From contig JBGSOW010000061.1 in assembly GCA_041738875.1 (NCBI GenBank), forward strand, positions 1 through 7,561: a stretch of 7,561 nt of DNA, read 5' to 3'. This document shows, in pieces, positions 1 through 6,980 of this stretch (position 1 is the first letter of the stretch; every line of letters starts with the position of its first letter). Both the position numbers and the translations under genes were made by a program. Origin of the DNA: JBGSOW01 sp041738875 (GTDB taxonomy: Bacteria > Patescibacteriota > Dojkabacteria > CALFHW01). The notes beneath the pieces are model-generated. The model had not been told where the DNA came from. It did no database searches and saw only the letters and a list, made by a program, of their open reading frames with translations.

Positions 1-902
1 CTGGATACAATCGTATGGATTTCATCTATAAAAATAATTTTGTTCGGATCATTTTGAACTTCATTTAATATCCCCAATAGTCTCTCCTCAACATCTCCAC
101 GTATTTTTGCACCAGCAATAATACTAGCTATATCAATTTGAATGATTTCTACTTTACGAAACTGTGGAGGTACATCACCTTTCGCTATTTTCTGTGCCAA
201 ACCTTCGATAATTGCTGTTTTACCAACTCCCGCCTCACCAACCAAAATTGGGTTATTTTTCGTTTGACGACTTAAAATCTGTGTAACTCTCTCAATTTCA
301 TCATGCCTGCCAAGTATCGGCAAATATTTGTCATCTTTTGCCTTTTCCACCATATCAGTTCCAAAAAACTGTAACGCACTTTCCTGCGCAGGTTTTTCTG
401 CAAATTCATCACGTTTTTTATCAAATACTCCCGGATGATATGTACCAAAGCTTAAAAGATCAGTTTTTATTTTCTCATAGCTAAATCCAGATTTAATCAA
501 ATCTGCAACAAAAGGAATTTCAGGGCTTTTTAAAAATCCTAGTAAAATATGCTCTGTACCAACATAGACATGTCCTAGCTGAGCGGCTTCCATAAACGCC
601 TGTCCCAATATCTTCCTATAAGCATCATTTGGAACAATGCTTCTCACCGAATAACTATCAGTTGCTGAACCAATAATTGCCTCTGCAGTCTGCGCCAAAT
701 CAATCCCCAATTTTTCTAAAAGTCTTGAGGCTAAATTATTGCCAGAGGTCAGAAGTGCGACAAACAAGTGCTTCGGAGCCAACTCTGCTTCTGCGTTTTC
801 GGAGTCCTTGCGCGCCAAATCGTAAGACGTAATAATAATCTTTTGTGCATTCTGTGTAAATCTCGAGAATATACTTTCCGCGTCTATTGTGTGAGGTTCC
901 AT
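1..902 (-). CDS. clpC: ClpC/ClpB-family AAA+ unfoldase, N-terminal 300 residues (3' end beyond window)
   Basis: Hsp100-type cytosolic ATPase that unfolds proteins by threading them through a hexameric ring, normally to feed ClpP; ClpP is not in the window. Translating the reverse strand from the ATG at 902 gives 300 open codons to the window edge. A duplicated Clp_N adaptor/substrate-binding domain (about residues 12-70 and 94-150) is followed by a linker (about 151-190) and the first half of AAA+ module D1. D1 shows Walker A GEAGVGKT (222-229) and Walker B IIFIDE (289-294). The D1 pore-loop-1 motif reads GAKIRG (264-269), with Ile267 where ClpB/ClpC usually have Tyr. The start is the first ATG after an in-frame TAA at 942-944, and no Shine-Dalgarno is visible. 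The double Clp_N and Gram-positive-like arrangement favour ClpC over ClpB, but the diagnostic middle domain and D2 lie outside the window. The rpsA terminator lies upstream, so it is probably transcribed separately. Confidence 0.9.
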   Translation of the reverse strand, partial: MEPHTIDAESIFSRFTQNAQKIIITSYDLARKDSENAEAELAPKHLFVALLTSGNNLASRLLEKLGIDLAQTAEAIIGSATDSYSVRSIVPNDAYRKILGQAFMEAAQLGHVYVGTEHILLGFLKSPEIPFVADLIKSGFSYEKIKTDLLSFGTYHPGVFDKKRDEFAEKPAQESALQFFGTDMVEKAKDDKYLPILGRHDEIERVTQILSRQTKNNPILVGEAGVGKTAIIEGLAQKIAKGDVPPQFRKVEIIQIDIASIIAGAKIRGDVEERLLGILNEVQNDPNKIIFIDEIHTIVS

Positions 903-938
903 AGTAATGTCTGTTAAAATTAGTGCTAATTTATTACG

Positions 939-947
939 ATTTTAGCA
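939..947 (-). promoter_or_regulatory. Extended -10 promoter candidate for clpC
   Basis: On the minus strand TGC is followed by TAAAAT (hexamer 944-939), an extended -10 element. Transcription would start near 932, giving a leader of about 30 nt. No convincing -35 is present. It lies between the rpsA terminator and the clpC start, where a promoter is needed, and it has the same TGN-hexamer form as the candidates for the other two minus-strand protein genes. Confidence 0.45.
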
Positions 948-980
948 GAAAGATTGATTGATTGCTAACAGTTTTCGGTT

Positions 981-1015
981 TAAAAATGGGGTTATGGTAA
1001 ATCACCATAACCCCA
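981..1015 (-). terminator. Intrinsic terminator after rpsA
   Basis: A perfect 12-bp inverted repeat (987-998 with 1004-1015, core GGGGTTATGGT) encloses a 5-nt loop. On the minus strand it is followed by TTTTTA (986-981). It starts 44 bases past the rpsA stop codon. The U-tract lies only on the minus-strand side, so it terminates rpsA and separates it from clpC. Confidence 0.9.
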
Positions 1016-1058
1016 CAAACTGGCTTGATATATCAGTCTTAACCTCACCCAAGTAGGT

Positions 1059-2330
1059 TTAGTTCTCTCCCAATATCTCTTTTAGACTTTCCATTTCTGG
1101 AGACATTTTATCTTCGCCTTCGACTTTTTTGTCTGTAGCTTTAGAACCAGTGTCTTTTCCGCCAGATTTAGCTTTCTTTAGAGAAAGCCCTAGATGACGA
1201 TCTTCACGAGAAATTGAAATGATTGCCAACTTAACGTCGTCGCCTTCATTTACGATATCGTGCGGATCTCTAACTAGTTTATCCGACATCTCAGAAATAT
1301 GAACAAGTCCGTTTAATTTGGTACCGATACGCACAAACGCGCCATACTCAACAACTTTAGTAACTACCCCATCGACAACTTGGCCAACTTTATAATCTTT
1401 AACCAATTCATCCCATGGATCTGGTAGTAATCTTTTAATTGAATAAGCTACACGTTTACCATCATCTTGGATACCAATAATCTGAACTTTAACTTTGTCA
1501 CCCACTTTATAGAAATCAGCAGGATTAGAAACTTTATCCCATGAAATTTCTGACAAGTGAACAAGACCTTCCAGACCTTCGGCATTAACGAATAAACCGA
1601 ATGGTGCGATTCCAGTAATTTCAGCTTCAAGGTTTGTACCAACCTCTGCTTTAGATAGTGTTTTACCACGCATCTCAAGATCAGCAGTCGAAGTAACCAT
1701 CTTTTCAGAGAAAATTACGCGATTTTTCTCACGATCAATCTCAATAATTTTCACGTCAATTGCTTGACCAATAAGGTCAGCTAATTTGGATTGTACTTCT
1801 TGATTTGCCTTTTCTTTATTACCGTAATCCGAAGTCACTCCAAAGATACGCGCGCTATCTAGCTGCGAAGTTGGAATAAATCCGCGTAAACCACCGCCAA
1901 CATCAACAATCAATCCGCCAGTATTCGCCTCAACAGCCTTTACGGTAATTGGTTTATCATTGTCTTGTGCAGTTTTCAAGTCGTACCATTTTCTTGCTGT
2001 ACCAGTTCTTCTGATGGATAGCTCAATCTGACCTTTTTCGTTTTCGCCTTTGATAACGTAAACTAAAATGTCTTCACCGGCTACTTTGGTATTTTGCTCA
2101 CCTTCGAGCTTCATTTCGCGTCCAGAAACTACTCCTTCAGCTCTACCACCAACATTTACAAGAATCTCTCCTTTAGAAACGGAGACGATTTTTCCTGTAA
2201 TGATCTGGCCTTTAGAAAATGCTCCCGGAGGTCTTTTTAATTCGGCTAGATAACTGTTTAATTCAGCAGTTACACTATCCTCAATTACAAAGTTTGGGAC
2301 TTGTTTAACTCTTCTTGTTTTGAATTGCAT
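1059..2330 (-). CDS. rpsA: 30S ribosomal protein S1-like protein, four S1 domains
   Basis: RNA-binding protein of the S1 family, which captures mRNA on the 30S subunit and assists translation initiation. The 423 residues hold four OB-fold S1 repeats: about 38-108, 124-210, 228-300 and 314-386. Repeats 3 and 4 are the most canonical, with FGLFVNAEGLEGLVHLSEIS and YGAFVRIGTKLNGLVHISEM. Repeat 2 carries the longer insert typical of S1 domain 2 and ends in EIDREKNRVIFSEK. A Lys/Asp/Glu-rich, probably flexible tail (387-423) follows. Proteobacterial S1 has six repeats and about 557 residues; a four-repeat form of about 400 residues is usual in Gram-positives and other phyla. An in-frame TAA two codons upstream (2334-2336) fixes the ATG at 2330. 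There is no Shine-Dalgarno. An extended -10 lies at the end of the preceding gene and an intrinsic terminator follows. S1 repeats also occur in other proteins, but the number and order fit ribosomal S1. Confidence 0.93.
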   Translation of the reverse strand: MQFKTRRVKQVPNFVIEDSVTAELNSYLAELKRPPGAFSKGQIITGKIVSVSKGEILVNVGGRAEGVVSGREMKLEGEQNTKVAGEDILVYVIKGENEKGQIELSIRRTGTARKWYDLKTAQDNDKPITVKAVEANTGGLIVDVGGGLRGFIPTSQLDSARIFGVTSDYGNKEKANQEVQSKLADLIGQAIDVKIIEIDREKNRVIFSEKMVTSTADLEMRGKTLSKAEVGTNLEAEITGIAPFGLFVNAEGLEGLVHLSEISWDKVSNPADFYKVGDKVKVQIIGIQDDGKRVAYSIKRLLPDPWDELVKDYKVGQVVDGVVTKVVEYGAFVRIGTKLNGLVHISEMSDKLVRDPHDIVNEGDDVKLAIISISREDRHLGLSLKKAKSGGKDTGSKATDKKVEGEDKMSPEMESLKEILGEN

Positions 2331-2443
2331 ATTTTAGAAACAATTTGCGCATGGATTTTACTGCTATGAGACGCTTTCTGCATGTAATTAAACACTTAGA
2401 AATATACTAATAACTAATAAGACGCAAACCCCTTTCGGAAATA

Positions 2444-2452
2444 ATTATATCA
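2444..2452 (-). promoter_or_regulatory. Extended -10 promoter for rpsA, overlapping the upstream stop codon
   Basis: The minus strand reads TGA then TATAAT (2452-2444), a consensus extended -10. The TGA is also the stop codon of the upstream 166-residue ORF. The predicted start near 2437 gives an rpsA leader of about 105 nt. No good -35 is visible at the usual distance, as is common with extended -10 promoters. The leader contains only a small CC-GAAA-GG hairpin around 2430-2439. Confidence 0.6.
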
Positions 2453-2950
2453 CATATTCACTGCACTTTTATCCGCCTGACCTGCTCTTCTTTCCAATTT
2501 CACTCTCAAGTATTTAATAAAGTTCAAAAAACCATCTCTCTGTACAACTGAAATATCATTATGTTCAGACAAATTCATTTCTTGAAAAATCTTCTCCCAT
2601 TTGGCGAGTCCATCGAGCCCAGAAATAAATCCCTCACTCGTTTCCTGATTCCCCTCACTATATGTCTGATCTAACTGTCTACCTAGTTCCGCAAAAAATG
2701 AAAACAGCTCTCTGTAATCAATACTGTTAATCGAATTAGAGGAATTATCGGAACTGCTAGGGTTGATTGGATTATTTGGATTAGTCGAATTAATAGAACT
2801 AGTGGAAACAATAGTAGTGTCAATTTTATTGCTTACAGAAGCTTTGCTCTCGAGTTTAGTAGTGGTAACGTCCAAAGGCTCAAGGCCTGTATTATCAAGC
2901 GTATCCTGTTCGTCCAAATCAACGTAATTGTTAATTTTATAATCTGACAT
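2450..2950 (-). CDS. Hypothetical protein with a Ser/Asn/Pro-rich low-complexity linker
   Basis: I do not recognise this 166-residue protein. Residues 1-48 are acidic and polar. Residues 49-77 are almost entirely Ser, Asn, Thr, Ile and Pro in short repeating steps (for example NSTNPNNPINP), surely disordered. The C-terminal half (80-160) looks helical, with a segment 80-94 (ELFSFFAELGRQLD) and a longer one at about 115-157 (AKWEKIFQEMN to FIKYLRVKLERR). There is no signal peptide or membrane segment, so it is probably cytosolic. An extended -10 places the predicted transcript start on the ATG itself, implying a leaderless mRNA. No terminator separates it from rpsA, whose promoter overlaps its stop codon, so some read-through into rpsA is likely. 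The uninterrupted frame, a well-placed promoter and a folded-looking C-terminus support a real gene. Confidence 0.7.
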   Translation of the reverse strand: MSDYKINNYVDLDEQDTLDNTGLEPLDVTTTKLESKASVSNKIDTTIVSTSSINSTNPNNPINPSSSDNSSNSINSIDYRELFSFFAELGRQLDQTYSEGNQETSEGFISGLDGLAKWEKIFQEMNLSEHNDISVVQRDGFLNFIKYLRVKLERRAGQADKSAVNM

Positions 2951-2956
2951 TAATTT

Positions 2957-2965
2957 AATATAGCA
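2957..2965 (-). promoter_or_regulatory. Extended -10 promoter implying a leaderless transcript
   Basis: The minus strand reads TGC then TATATT (2965-2957). Six bases separate the hexamer from the A of the ATG at 2950, the usual -10 to +1 distance. Transcription would therefore start at the start codon. A weak TTTCTA lies 17 bases upstream as a possible -35. Confidence 0.5.
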
Positions 2966-3026
2966 TGTTTGGATACTTATAGAAAAACGCCACGACGCCC
3001 TATAACTATAAAATATACAAAGGCAT

Positions 3027-3056
3027 AAAAAAACCCCAGGATTACTGAGGTTTTTT
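3027..3056 (-). terminator. Intrinsic terminator of the 23S-5S transcript
   Basis: A 12-bp stem (3028-3039 with 3045-3056), including one G-U pair on the minus strand, encloses a 5-nt loop (3040-3044). The GC-rich part is CCTCAG paired with CTGGGG. On the minus strand the stem ends in a run of T (3033-3027), and the plus strand also has a T run, so it could work in both directions. It begins three bases beyond the 5S 3' end. Confidence 0.92.
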
Positions 3057-3059
3057 GAT

Positions 3060-3172
3060 CTGGCAGCGACCTATTTTCCCGGGACCTATGGTCCGAGTAT
3101 CTTCGGCGCGGACGCGTTTCACTTCTCTGTTCGGTATGGAAAGAGGTGGTTCCACATCGCTACAGCCACCAG
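3060..3172 (-). rRNA. rrf: 5S ribosomal RNA
   Basis: About 113 nt, within the usual 5S range. The minus strand carries the conserved CCATACCGAACAG (loop B/helix III), GAAGTGAAACGC and, in the helix IV/V region, CGCCGAAGATACTCGG. Helix I forms between the first bases (CTGGTGGC, 3172-3165) and the last (GTCGCTGCCAG, 3070-3060), with at least eight pairs. The ends are set by this helix and may be off by one or two bases. It is cotranscribed with 23S from upstream and ends at the adjacent terminator. Confidence 0.95.
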
Positions 3173-3277
3173 AAATTGCTTGAATATTACTTAAAAATAT
3201 CAATGAACTTAACTTGAACTTTTCACGGACATATAAACACTAACTTATTACTAAATATGAACTTCAAGCAATTTCTG
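3170..3277 (-). repeat. 15-bp inverted repeat upstream of 5S that includes its 5' end
   Basis: Bases 3170-3184 (core AGAAATTGCTTGAA) are perfectly complementary to 3263-3277, 78 bases away. In the precursor RNA this stem-loop would sit directly before 5S and take in its first three bases, competing with 5S helix I. A role in processing the 5S 5' end is the simplest reading. The loop (3185-3262) is AT-rich and holds no gene. Confidence 0.75.
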
Positions 3278-3296
3278 AAGGCCGAAACTTATTTAA

Positions 3297-3308
3297 TTGT
3301 AAAGAACA
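3297..3308 (-). promoter_or_regulatory. boxA-like antitermination site in the spacer
   Basis: The minus strand reads TGTTCTTTACAA, close to the rRNA boxA consensus TGCTCTTTAACA. BoxA RNA loads NusB-S10 so that polymerase resists termination on long untranslated rRNA. Its position between 23S and 5S suits readthrough to 5S. The match rests on sequence only. Confidence 0.4.
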
Positions 3309-3402
3309 TATATTGATTACTAATTGTTACCTGATAATTTACAAGATAACAAATTAATAACAATAATCAGATCAAATTATACAACAAACGTATAAATTTC
3401 TC

Positions 3403-3426
3403 TAAAAACTGGATATGACAAACACG
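3403..3426 (-). repeat. 3' arm of outer 23S processing stem
   Basis: Bases 3403-3417 (TAAAAACTGGATATG) are the exact inverse of 6750-6764, and 3419-3426 (CAAACACG) of 6739-6746. The two blocks are separated by 1 and 3 unpaired bases. In the precursor RNA they form a helix of 23 pairs that closes the whole 23S region, the usual substrate of RNase III in rRNA maturation. Confidence 0.85.
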
Positions 3427-3876
3427 GACTTCTTTAATTAGTATTAACGATTAAAACTAAATATCTATTTAGTGCTCTGAACAACACACATTAATCCCAA
3501 TAACCAAATGAATTATTGCGTTAAGTTTTCACCCTATTAGTACGCCTTAGCTTAGTACATTGCTGCACTTGCACTTAGCGCCTATCAACCCAGTTATCTA
3601 CTGGGGGGTTAGTGACGAATTTTAATCTTGGGACTGGCTTCACGCTTATATGCTTTCAGCGTTTATCCAAATAGTAACTTAGCTACCCAACTATGCCCCC
3701 AAGCAAGAAACATTATACATAGTGTAAATATTTACTGCTCGGGGACAATTGGTGCACCAGAGGTTACCTCACCCCGATCCTCTCGTACTAGGGGTCAATT
3801 CCCTCAAAATTCGAACGCCCACACCGGATAGAGACCAACCTGACTCACGTCGGTTTGAACCCAGCTCACGTGCCGT

Positions 3877-3910
<34 letters not shown>

Positions 3911-4568
3911 ATACAGCCCCAGGATACGACGAGCCGACATCGAGGTGCCGAACCTTGCCGTCGATATGAACTCTTAGGCAAGACTAGCCTGTTATCCCCA
4001 GGGTAACTTTTATCCTATAAACAATGGCGCTTCCACTTGCTGCCAAAGGGTCACTATGTCCTACTTTCGTAACTGTTCGAGGTGTCCCTCTCACAGTAAA
4101 GCCGGCTTATGCCATTATACTCTTCAGCTGATTTCCATCCAGCTTGAGCCGACCTTAGAAATCTTACGTTACTTTTTAGTAAGAAACCGCCCCAGTTAAA
4201 CTACCCACCTATCACTGTCTCAGAAACCGGATAACGGTACTGGTTAGAAATAAAATTATAAAAGGGAAGTGTTACATTGACGACTCCATTCCGGCTGACG
4301 CCGAAACTTCAAAGTCTCCTTCCTACGCTCTACAACTACAATCTTATTCCAATGATAAGCTATAGTAAAGATCCTGGGGTCTTTTTGTCCTGGTGTGGGT
4401 AGGCCGCATCTTCACAGCCATTTCATTGTTCGCCGGGCCCCATGTCGAGACAGTGTCCAACTCGTTACGCCTTTCGTGCGGGACGCCTATTAAGCGCCGA
4501 GGAACTTCGCTACCTTAGGACCGTTATAGTTACAGCCGCCATTGACCAGGACTTGAGTCAGCAGCTCA

Positions 4569-4584
4569 TTCCGATAAATCGGAA
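4569..4584 (-). repeat. 23S hairpin repeat, copy 1 (H68 region)
   Basis: TTCCGA-TTTA-TCGGAA on the rRNA strand: a 6-bp stem with a UUUA loop. It stands about 40 bases upstream of the H69-H71 block, where E. coli has the unrelated tip of helix 68. Confidence 0.85.
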
Positions 4585-4700
4585 ATCACCGCCTTCCGTA
4601 ATCTTCTGGCATTGGGCAGGCGTCAGTCCCTATACATCCACTTTCGTGTTAGCAGGGACCTGTGTTTTTGATAAACAGTCGATTGGACCTCTTTTGTGCC

Positions 4701-4716
4701 CCCCGATAAATCGGGG
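4701..4716 (-). repeat. 23S hairpin repeat, copy 2 (H63 region)
   Basis: CCCCGA-TTTA-TCGGGG on the rRNA strand: a perfect 6-bp stem with a UUUA loop, identical to copy 5. It lies after the GAAGGAA segment of domain IV, in the helix 63 position. Confidence 0.85.
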
Positions 4717-4922
4717 CTTCCTTCTAGCAAACATACGGAAGTAATTTGCCGAGTTCCTTAACATGGGTTCACCCGTCCACCTTGGTATACTCTACCAGAG
4801 CACCTGTGTCGGTTTGCGGTACGGTTAAAATAATTGCTTACGTAGAAGATTTTCTGGGAAACTGACCGGGTTAACTTCGTCTTCAGCCTGAGCCTCCAAC
4901 TATCTTTAATAGCTCGTTTTTA

Positions 4923-4942
4923 TACCCCGACGAATCGGGATA
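4923..4942 (-). repeat. 23S hairpin repeat, copy 3 (H58 region), UUCG loop variant
   Basis: On the rRNA strand TATCCCGA-TTCG-TCGGGGTA forms an 8-bp stem including one U-G pair. The loop is the very stable UUCG instead of UUUA. It follows AAATCCGGAACAGCCG in domain III, about where E. coli has helix 58. Confidence 0.75.
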
Positions 4943-5905
4943 AACGGCTGTTCCGGATTTACCTAGAACTGCCTAACTTACTACTTAGACTGCGCAAGCG
5001 CAGCATAACTTCGCCAATTCCGTCTCTCCATAGTTCAAACGCAATTAATTTAGTACAGGAATATTAACCTGTTGGCCATCGACTACGTCTTTCGACCTCG
5101 CCTTAGGACCGACTAACCCACAGCTGATCAACATGGCTGTGGAAACCTTGCTCATACGGTGTGCAGGATTCTCACCTGCATCTCGCTACTCATGCCTGCA
5201 TTCTCACTTGTACGCGCTCCAGTTAACCTTACGGTCCGCCTTCACTGCACGTACAACGCTCTTCTACCGCGAATACTAAAAGTATTCACTCATGGTTTCG
5301 GTAATATGCTTGAGCCCCGTTAATTATAGGCGCAAAGACTCTCGACTAGTGATCTGTTACGAACTCTTTAAAGGATAGCTGCCTCTAAGCGAACCTCCTA
5401 GCTGTCTTTGAATCTTCACCTCCTTTACCACTTAGCATATATTTAGGGACCTTAACCGATGATCTGGGCTGTTTCCCTTTTGAGGACTGGACCTTTTCGC
5501 CCAACCTCTAACTCCCGAGATTACACAGATGGCATTCGGAGTTTGAGAGACCCCGGTAAGGCCGAAGCCCCCCGAGTATCAATCAGTGCTCTACCTCCAT
5601 CTGCTACAACTCGAGGCCAACCCTAAAGTTGTTTCGAAGAGAACCAGCTATCACCGTGTTCGATTGATGTGTAACCGCTAACCACAGCTCATCCGAGCAT
5701 TTTGTAACATACACCGGTTCGGGCCTCCCTCTGTATTTCTACAGAGTTCACCCTGGCCATGGTTAGATCACACGATTTCGGGTCTATTGCCTGGGACTAT
5801 ATGGTCGCCCTTTCGGACTCGCTTTCGCTAGGCTTCCGTTGCTGAACAACTTAAGCAGCCACAGACAATAACTCGCAGGCTCATTCTTCAATAGGCACGC
5901 AGTCA

Positions 5906-5921
5906 CTCCGATAAATCGGAG
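5906..5921 (-). repeat. 23S hairpin repeat, copy 4 (H25)
   Basis: CTCCGA-TTTA-TCGGAG on the rRNA strand, a perfect 6-bp stem. Both flanks match E. coli helix 25 (GGGAG before, TGACTGCG after), so the element exactly replaces the E. coli helix tip. Confidence 0.9.
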
Positions 5922-5979
5922 CTCCTACTGTTTGTAAGTAAGCAGTTTCAGGATCTATTTCATTCCCCTACTCGGGGAT

Positions 5980-6021
<42 letters not shown>

Positions 6022-6250
6022 AAGAAGTATTTAGCCTTACCCAGTGGTTTGGGTAGATTCCTACCAGATTTCACTTATCAGGTAGTACTCAGGAAATTAA
6101 CCAATGCAGGCTTAAACATTTCGTCTACACGTCTTTCACGTTCTATGGATATCGTTTTCCACGATATTCGACTATATTTAAACTTTGTAACTGCATGAAT
6201 GGCAATTTAGATCCATTCTAGTTAACCCCTACAACACCACTATAGTATAA

Positions 6251-6262
6251 CCGCTAAATCGG
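6251..6262 (-). repeat. 23S hairpin repeat, copy 6 (H16), decayed
   Basis: CCGATTTAGCGG on the rRNA strand, one base different from the core CCGATTTATCGG. The change leaves three flanking pairs. It lies 13 bases downstream (rRNA sense) of copy 5, within the same extended helix. Confidence 0.6.
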
Positions 6263-6275
6263 CACTAAAGTCTTT

Positions 6276-6291
6276 CCCCGATAAATCGGGG
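6276..6291 (-). repeat. 23S hairpin repeat, copy 5 (H16)
   Basis: CCCCGA-TTTA-TCGGGG on the rRNA strand, identical to copy 2. It sits inside an extended domain I hairpin whose outer stem pairs ACCACCATAGT with ACTATAGTGGTGT. In Firmicutes this position holds a short simple hairpin followed by the same GTTGTAGG. Confidence 0.85.
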
Positions 6292-6438
6292 TCGGAAAAA
6301 AGTAACTATGGTGGTTTGGGCTGTTCCGCGTTCGCTCGCCACTACTTACGGAATACGTTCGGTATTTTTTCTTCCAGCTACTGAGATGTTTCACTTCGCT
6401 GGCTTGCCTCTTCATTGACTATGTATTCATCAATGAGT

Positions 6439-6456
6439 ATCCCGATAAATCGGGAT
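6439..6456 (-). repeat. 23S hairpin repeat, copy 7 (H9/10)
   Basis: ATCCCGA-TTTA-TCGGGAT on the rRNA strand, a 7-bp stem. It follows the conserved GGGGAAACCC of domain I and takes the place of E. coli's GTGTGTTTCGACACAC hairpin. Confidence 0.9.
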
Positions 6457-6636
6457 GGGTTTCCCCATTCGGAAATCTACGACTCGTAACGGATTGAGGG
6501 TCCTGATCGTAGGCTATCGCGCCCTAACGTCCTTCTTCGGCTTCTTGTACCAAGGCATCCACTGCTTACCCTTGAGTAACTTAACGCAAGATTCGTCTAC
6601 TGATTATTAAATAAATTTAATAATCGGTGACGGGTA

Positions 6637-6654
6637 AATTCATTTGATTTTGGG
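6637..6654 (-). repeat. 5' arm of inner 23S processing stem
   Basis: Bases 6637-6646 (AATTCATTTG) are the exact inverse of 3505-3514, and TTGGG (6650-6654) of 3496-3500. Together with the 10-bp terminal helix this continues the long precursor stem toward mature 23S. Confidence 0.7.
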
Positions 6655-6738
6655 AACAATGTAATGTAAGCTCCTGCAAATTACTAATTGCTTAGTAATA
6701 ATACAGTGCTACTGTGTTTGTTCAACCTACCAAAATGT

Positions 6739-6764
6739 CGTGTTTGATGCATATCCAGTTTTTA
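6739..6764 (-). repeat. 5' arm of outer 23S processing stem
   Basis: This is the partner of 3403-3426: 15 and 8 bases of perfect inverse complement with a small bulge. The upstream end runs into the boxA-like site, an arrangement like the rRNA spacers of Firmicutes, where GTTCTTTGAAAACT precedes 23S. Confidence 0.85.
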
Positions 6765-6771
6765 AAGAACT
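6763..6771 (-). promoter_or_regulatory. boxA-like antitermination site in 23S leader
   Basis: The minus strand reads AGTTCTTTA, close to the core of the rRNA boxA consensus (TGCTCTTTA), about 90 bases into the predicted transcript. It fits NusB-S10 loading before the long non-coding 23S stretch. The call is by motif and position only. Confidence 0.5.
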
Positions 6772-6790
6772 TATTCAACTCTCCCTAGAT

Positions 6791-6838
6791 AATTGAACTA
6801 CGTTCCAGAAACTGAAAATTTAGTTTCTGAAGTCAATT
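6791..6838 (-). other. Stem-loop at start of rRNA leader
   Basis: An 8-bp stem (6806-6813 CAGAAACT with 6822-6829) with an 8-nt loop sits inside a second helix (6791-6796 AATTGA with 6833-6838, plus two more pairs). No T run follows on the minus strand, so it is unlikely to be a terminator. Confidence 0.6.
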
Positions 6839-6865
6839 CAACTCATAACCATAAAAGGTAAGAGA

Positions 6866-6894
6866 ATTATATACCCTGCTTATGAAATACGCAA
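6866..6894 (-). promoter_or_regulatory. rRNA promoter P1 for 23S-5S
   Basis: The minus strand has TATAAT (6871-6866) preceded by a 17-nt spacer and TTGCGT (6894-6889). The predicted start is the A at 6859, about 270 bases before mature 23S. A consensus -10 with exact spacing in front of 23S indicates direct transcription of 23S-5S without a 16S gene. Confidence 0.7.
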
Positions 6895-6980
6895 GAAATT
6901 TATCAGTCCAGATTTGCTGTGCAAAAGTGTAACTGATTTGCAATTTGCAGAGGTTGGGTCACCAACATGCGAGTAAGATG

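Larger units (their letters stand above)
3173..3517 (-). other. 23S-5S internal transcribed spacer
   Basis: This 345-base AT-rich spacer has no tRNA and no credible ORF. Going downstream on the minus strand, it holds the 3' arm of the inner 23S processing stem (3496-3514), the 3' arm of the outer stem (3403-3426), a small hairpin (3324-3331 with 3345-3352 on the minus strand), a boxA-like site (3297-3308) and the 5S-proximal inverted repeat (3170-3277). It is long for a 23S-5S spacer, which is often under 150 bases. Confidence 0.8.
6588..6859 (-). other. 23S rRNA leader
   Basis: Precursor segment between the predicted transcription start (about 6859) and mature 23S. In transcript order it has a two-part hairpin (6791-6838), a boxA-like site (6763-6771), the outer processing arm (6739-6764), small hairpins (6703-6715; 6681-6698, TTACTAA stem), the inner processing arm (6637-6654) and an AT-rich hairpin directly before 23S (6602-6612 with 6615-6625). 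I find no tRNA gene in it. Confidence 0.7.

Noticed and set aside
1448..2253. Open frames at 1448-1678 (minus) and 2068-2253 (plus)
   Set aside because: Both are shadows in other frames of rpsA, whose four S1 domains are clear.
6791..6838. Terminator or attenuator in the rRNA leader
   Set aside because: The stem-loop has no downstream T run on the minus strand and the stem is interrupted by an internal loop.
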